The notes below the pieces were generated by a model, which did not search any database, was not told where the DNA came from, and saw nothing but the letters and a program-made list of their open reading frames with translations. Shown piece by piece: positions 61,256 to 64,000 of a stretch of 64,000 nucleotides of DNA (position 1 is the first letter of the stretch; each line of letters begins with the position of its first letter). The translations under genes and the position numbers were made by a program. The DNA lies in assembly GCA_948470475.1 (NCBI GenBank), contig OX419338.1, forward strand, positions 9,513,850-9,577,849, given 5' to 3'. Origin of the DNA: Galaxea fascicularis (Eukaryota; Cnidaria; Anthozoa; Scleractinia; Euphylliidae).

Positions 61256-64000
61256 CTAAGGCACCCCACTGTCTGCAGAACGCGCCACTTTAGGATCATG
61301 TGTTATTTCCACCATTTCCTCGCCTGCTCCTTCCTCCAATTCTGTACCTATTTCAGCAGGTGATTCAGAATCACCTGCACTCTTTGGCTGTTTAGCATCT
61401 GCTTCTTCTCCTTTCTGACATTGGTTTACTGCTTCGGCTGCTGCTGACATCGCCATCTTGTTATCTGCTGATTTACTTGATTGAGAGTATCCTCCCTCAA
61501 GATCTTTAACAGCTGCTGACTGCATCCCCTCCGCTTCTCTCGCATCGACCACCTCTGTGACTGTAGTGTCGGGTTCTTTCACCACCACATCAGTAGTCAT
61601 GGGTTCCAGCAATTCGGTATCTGCTGCCTTCATGGTCAATTGATTTTCTTCGGCTTTGTCTACTCCACGTTTAGGTTCTGACACCATTTGAAGGTCCGCT
61701 TCCTCAACTTCTTCAGCTTCATCTTCTGACAGATCCTCAGCTACGGCGAGTTTAGGGCCCGTTTCCAGTACCACTGCTTCTTCCACCAGTGCCTCAGCGT
61801 CTGCTTCCAGTACCAAAGCTTCTGCCTGCAGCACTTCTGCGTCTGCCTCCAGTACCACAGCGTCTGCCTGCATTATCTCACTTTCTTCATCCAGTATCCC
61901 AGCGTCTTCCTCCAGTACCTCAGTTTCTGTTTGTACCGTTTTGGACTCTGTATCTTTCACTTTGGCTTGAATTTCTGCTTTATCCGCTTCGTTTCTTGGA
62001 ACACCTTTCTCCTCTTCCTCTGCATCCTGTTCTTGGTCTGATTTCCCGTCTTGTTCTTCTAATCTGTTTACTCCGTTACCTACATTGATAAAGGTACACT
62101 GGGATGTTTATCCTAGGACCGTATTCTTTCCTGGATTAATAGTTAATTTACTACATCCGAGTTTATGTACAAAGCATTGTTACATATATGTGACTCGTGC
62201 AAATCGGCTCTGCGTCTCATCGTTACGTTCGCTTACATCTTCAAAATGGCAAATGTTGAAAATCAAGGTTAGGGGTGGCGAATTGTAAAATCTGAAACTC
62301 GCTGAGATGCCGAGACCCTTGTTTGAAAATCCAAAACCGAGACCAAACGTGCGAGACTTCGAGAACCAAATAGATGCACTATAGACGAGACTTCGAGACT
62401 CTTCGCAAAGGCTGTTGAGATTTTGAGATCGGATGAAAAGTTTGCGAGACCCAAGATTTTCGAGGTACCATTCGGCACCCCTAAGGTTGCTATGTATTCC
62501 TCCCGACATCCTACTTTAATGTTAGAGGGTGTACTATATTATGAGCCACTCAATATTCTGCAAAAATGTGCAGTTTTTGAAATTGAAGGCGAGAGGTGCC
62601 AACAAACAACATCTACAGACGTTTTATGGAACTAATTACAATTTCCGAAAAAGACGAGTCATTCAGTTTTGACCCGGCGTTTCCAGTTCATCCACCGACG
62701 GTTTTCAATTTCAACGTAGCAGCACAGCTGCAAGCCAAACATAGGTGTGGCGCGAAGATAGTCACTAACAGCTAACTAATCTGAAATAGCTAACGGTAAA
62801 CGATCCTAAAAATAAGTTCAAGTTCAGAACAAACAGCTGGCGCTTAACCGAAATACCGAGGACGCCCAGTTTACCGCGTATGATCATCCGGAGTTAGGCA
62901 AAAGGCCTTTGTTGGCAACCTCTTAAATCGAAAAGGATTCTAGATGCACAAGTTAAATCAGCAATAATTTAACTGAAATACCGATTACAAGGTACATGTA
63001 CTGCATGTGCATGACTAAACGGAAATAAGTAACAACCTTAACAGGCTATAATATTTAGTTCATGTACTTAAAATCCCTTACATGTACATTTAGTTAGCAT
63101 TGTGTTTACTCTTTTACCTGATTTGGGTCGGAGACTGACAAAGTGATGTTCGTGCACGTGCCCAAGCACAAGCTGGCCACTGCTACCGACATCGTATTCA
63201 GGGTTGATGGTCACATCATTAGACAAACTGCTGATCACGTGGATGGATGTTTCAAAGCAGCTTGCTGCGGCATGAAGTATGACGTGATCGCCCCAGGTAC
63301 CATCTGCCGACATGGCCTGCAAGTAATCATTCCAAGACCGATATCCGTCGACAAAGTTGAACAATTCTGTCCCATCCAGCTACAACATGAAAGGACAATA
63401 ATGAGGCTAAAGGAGATTTGATTCGGGAGCGACTCTTGTATACTTGAGTGGATTGTTTGGCGAATACATTGCAAATGTCTCTGCAATATTGGTATCGAAT
63501 AAAATGTTTATCATTGGCTACAACAACTCCGAACTCGGGGATCCCATGTTTTTTTTTATCATAAAAAAATATCATTATTATTTTAAAATATAACAATAAT
63601 AATAATGCCGCCTTAATTAACTTTACTGTAAAACTATACTGGTAAATTCGACCTTTCTTCCTCACGTTCCTTTAAATTAAAGAACAGGTTAACAAGGACT
63701 ACTACTTCGAATAAACGCTTATTTACTGTCTCTAATACCGGTTTACTAAAACTGTCAGTAAAGTTCATGAACCAGAAAATAAGTGACGACATAAAACACA
63801 TCGTTTATGAAGAATAATCCCTCGGATACGAAGGACCGTGTCATTGTTTTACTACTTTATTAACTGGATTTTAGTACCCAGAAAAACACAACCGAATTGT
63901 TTTCAAGATATTAGCAATACTAGCTCACCAGTGTAGGGTTCTCTCTAAGGTATTCGACTAAGCGGCGCCTCAATGTTTCATGGGGCATTTGGATTCCTTT
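61256..64000 (-). CDS. OTU-domain cysteine protease-like protein with acidic tail (3' part)
   Basis: Three exons on the minus strand fit together in phase: 64000-63929 (continues outside the window; donor GTGAGC, phase 0), 63379-63118 (acceptor TTTCATGTTGTAG, donor GTAAAAG, phase 1) and 62079-61256 (acceptor TATCAATGTAG). The first two encode MPHETLRRRLVEYLRENPTL, then the OTU core end WNDYLQAMSADGTWGDHVIL and LGHVHEHHFVSL with the catalytic-type His. The Asp-Cys motif should lie in exons beyond the edge. The last exon adds about 270 residues rich in Glu/Asp/Ala with diverged repeats of VLEADAEVL type, ending in GVP. OTU proteins cleave ubiquitin-like chains; the tail function is unknown. Confidence 0.72.
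62080..63117 (-). other. Intron of the OTU-domain gene
   Basis: Bounded by GTAAAAG at 63117 and TGTAG at 62080. No further exon was recognised, and short frames around 62180-62635 are not supported. Confidence 0.6.
63380..63928 (-). other. Intron of the OTU-domain gene
   Basis: Bounded by GTGAGC and TTGTAG. AT-rich with an AATAAT stretch near 63595. Confidence 0.6.

Noticed and set aside
62180..62635. Frames of 67-109 codons on both strands
   Set aside because: They lie inside the OTU-gene intron and have no domain or splice support.

Overview
The window looks like nuclear DNA of an animal, most likely an anthozoan cnidarian (stony coral or sea anemone). The evidence is indirect: intron-containing genes with animal-type domains (leucine-rich-repeat receptor, NAT8-like acetyltransferase, OTU protease), moderate AT richness, Ty3/gypsy, Penelope, LINE, Harbinger, hAT-like, Mutator-like and TTAA-target elements side by side, and dispersed repeats that I associate with coral genomes. 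I see no bacterial features.

The most interesting host locus is a minus-strand leucine-rich-repeat (LRR) gene spanning about 38.07 to 12.6 kb. It starts with a short signal-peptide exon, present in two tandemly duplicated copies (38.02-38.07 and 37.53-37.56 kb). An LRR N-terminal cap exon follows at 35.2-35.3 kb. After that come at least 13 LRR cassettes (ten intact), mostly exactly 72 nt long, bounded by phase-2 introns and each coding one 24-residue repeat. They form two families: 'B' (32.8 kb and 16.2-17.1 kb) and 'A' (12.6-15.8 kb). Three A exons sit in nearly identical 585-bp tandem units, so the gene appears to be growing by exon amplification. Three further cassettes are decayed. The C-terminal part of the protein was not found.

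The introns and flanks of that gene are packed with mobile DNA. From left to right: a 1.2-kb hAT-like element carrying a PIF1-like fragment (0.5-1.8 kb); a foldback element split by a decayed LTR retrotransposon (6.7-11.5 kb); and a foldback element with arms of about 500 bp (18.4-31.7 kb) that has been opened by two young, apparently intact Ty3/gypsy elements. One of these has integrase upstream of reverse transcriptase (the Gmr1-type order). Further along are a hAT-type MITE, a LINE tail, a PIF/Harbinger MITE and a Mutator-like element with perfect 156-bp terminal inverted repeats (36.1-37.0 kb).

Right of the LRR gene: a NAT8-like acetyltransferase with one apparent frameshift (41.6-42.2 kb, minus); TTAA-flanked and foldback MITEs (43.2-43.8 kb); a 57-bp satellite with higher-order structure (45.4-46.5 kb); the end of a Penelope-like element (47.8-48.4 kb) cut by a 3.26-kb PIF/Harbinger transposon (48.4-51.7 kb) with transposase and Myb-like genes; a truncated gypsy copy (52.2-54.8 kb); and a decayed LINE (55.3-57.8 kb) that itself holds a MITE. 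The right edge carries the 3' end of a minus-strand OTU-domain gene whose last exon encodes an acidic tail (64.0-61.26 kb). Long stretches at 2-6.7, 38-41.5, 46.5-47.7 and 58-61.2 kb contain no gene I can support.
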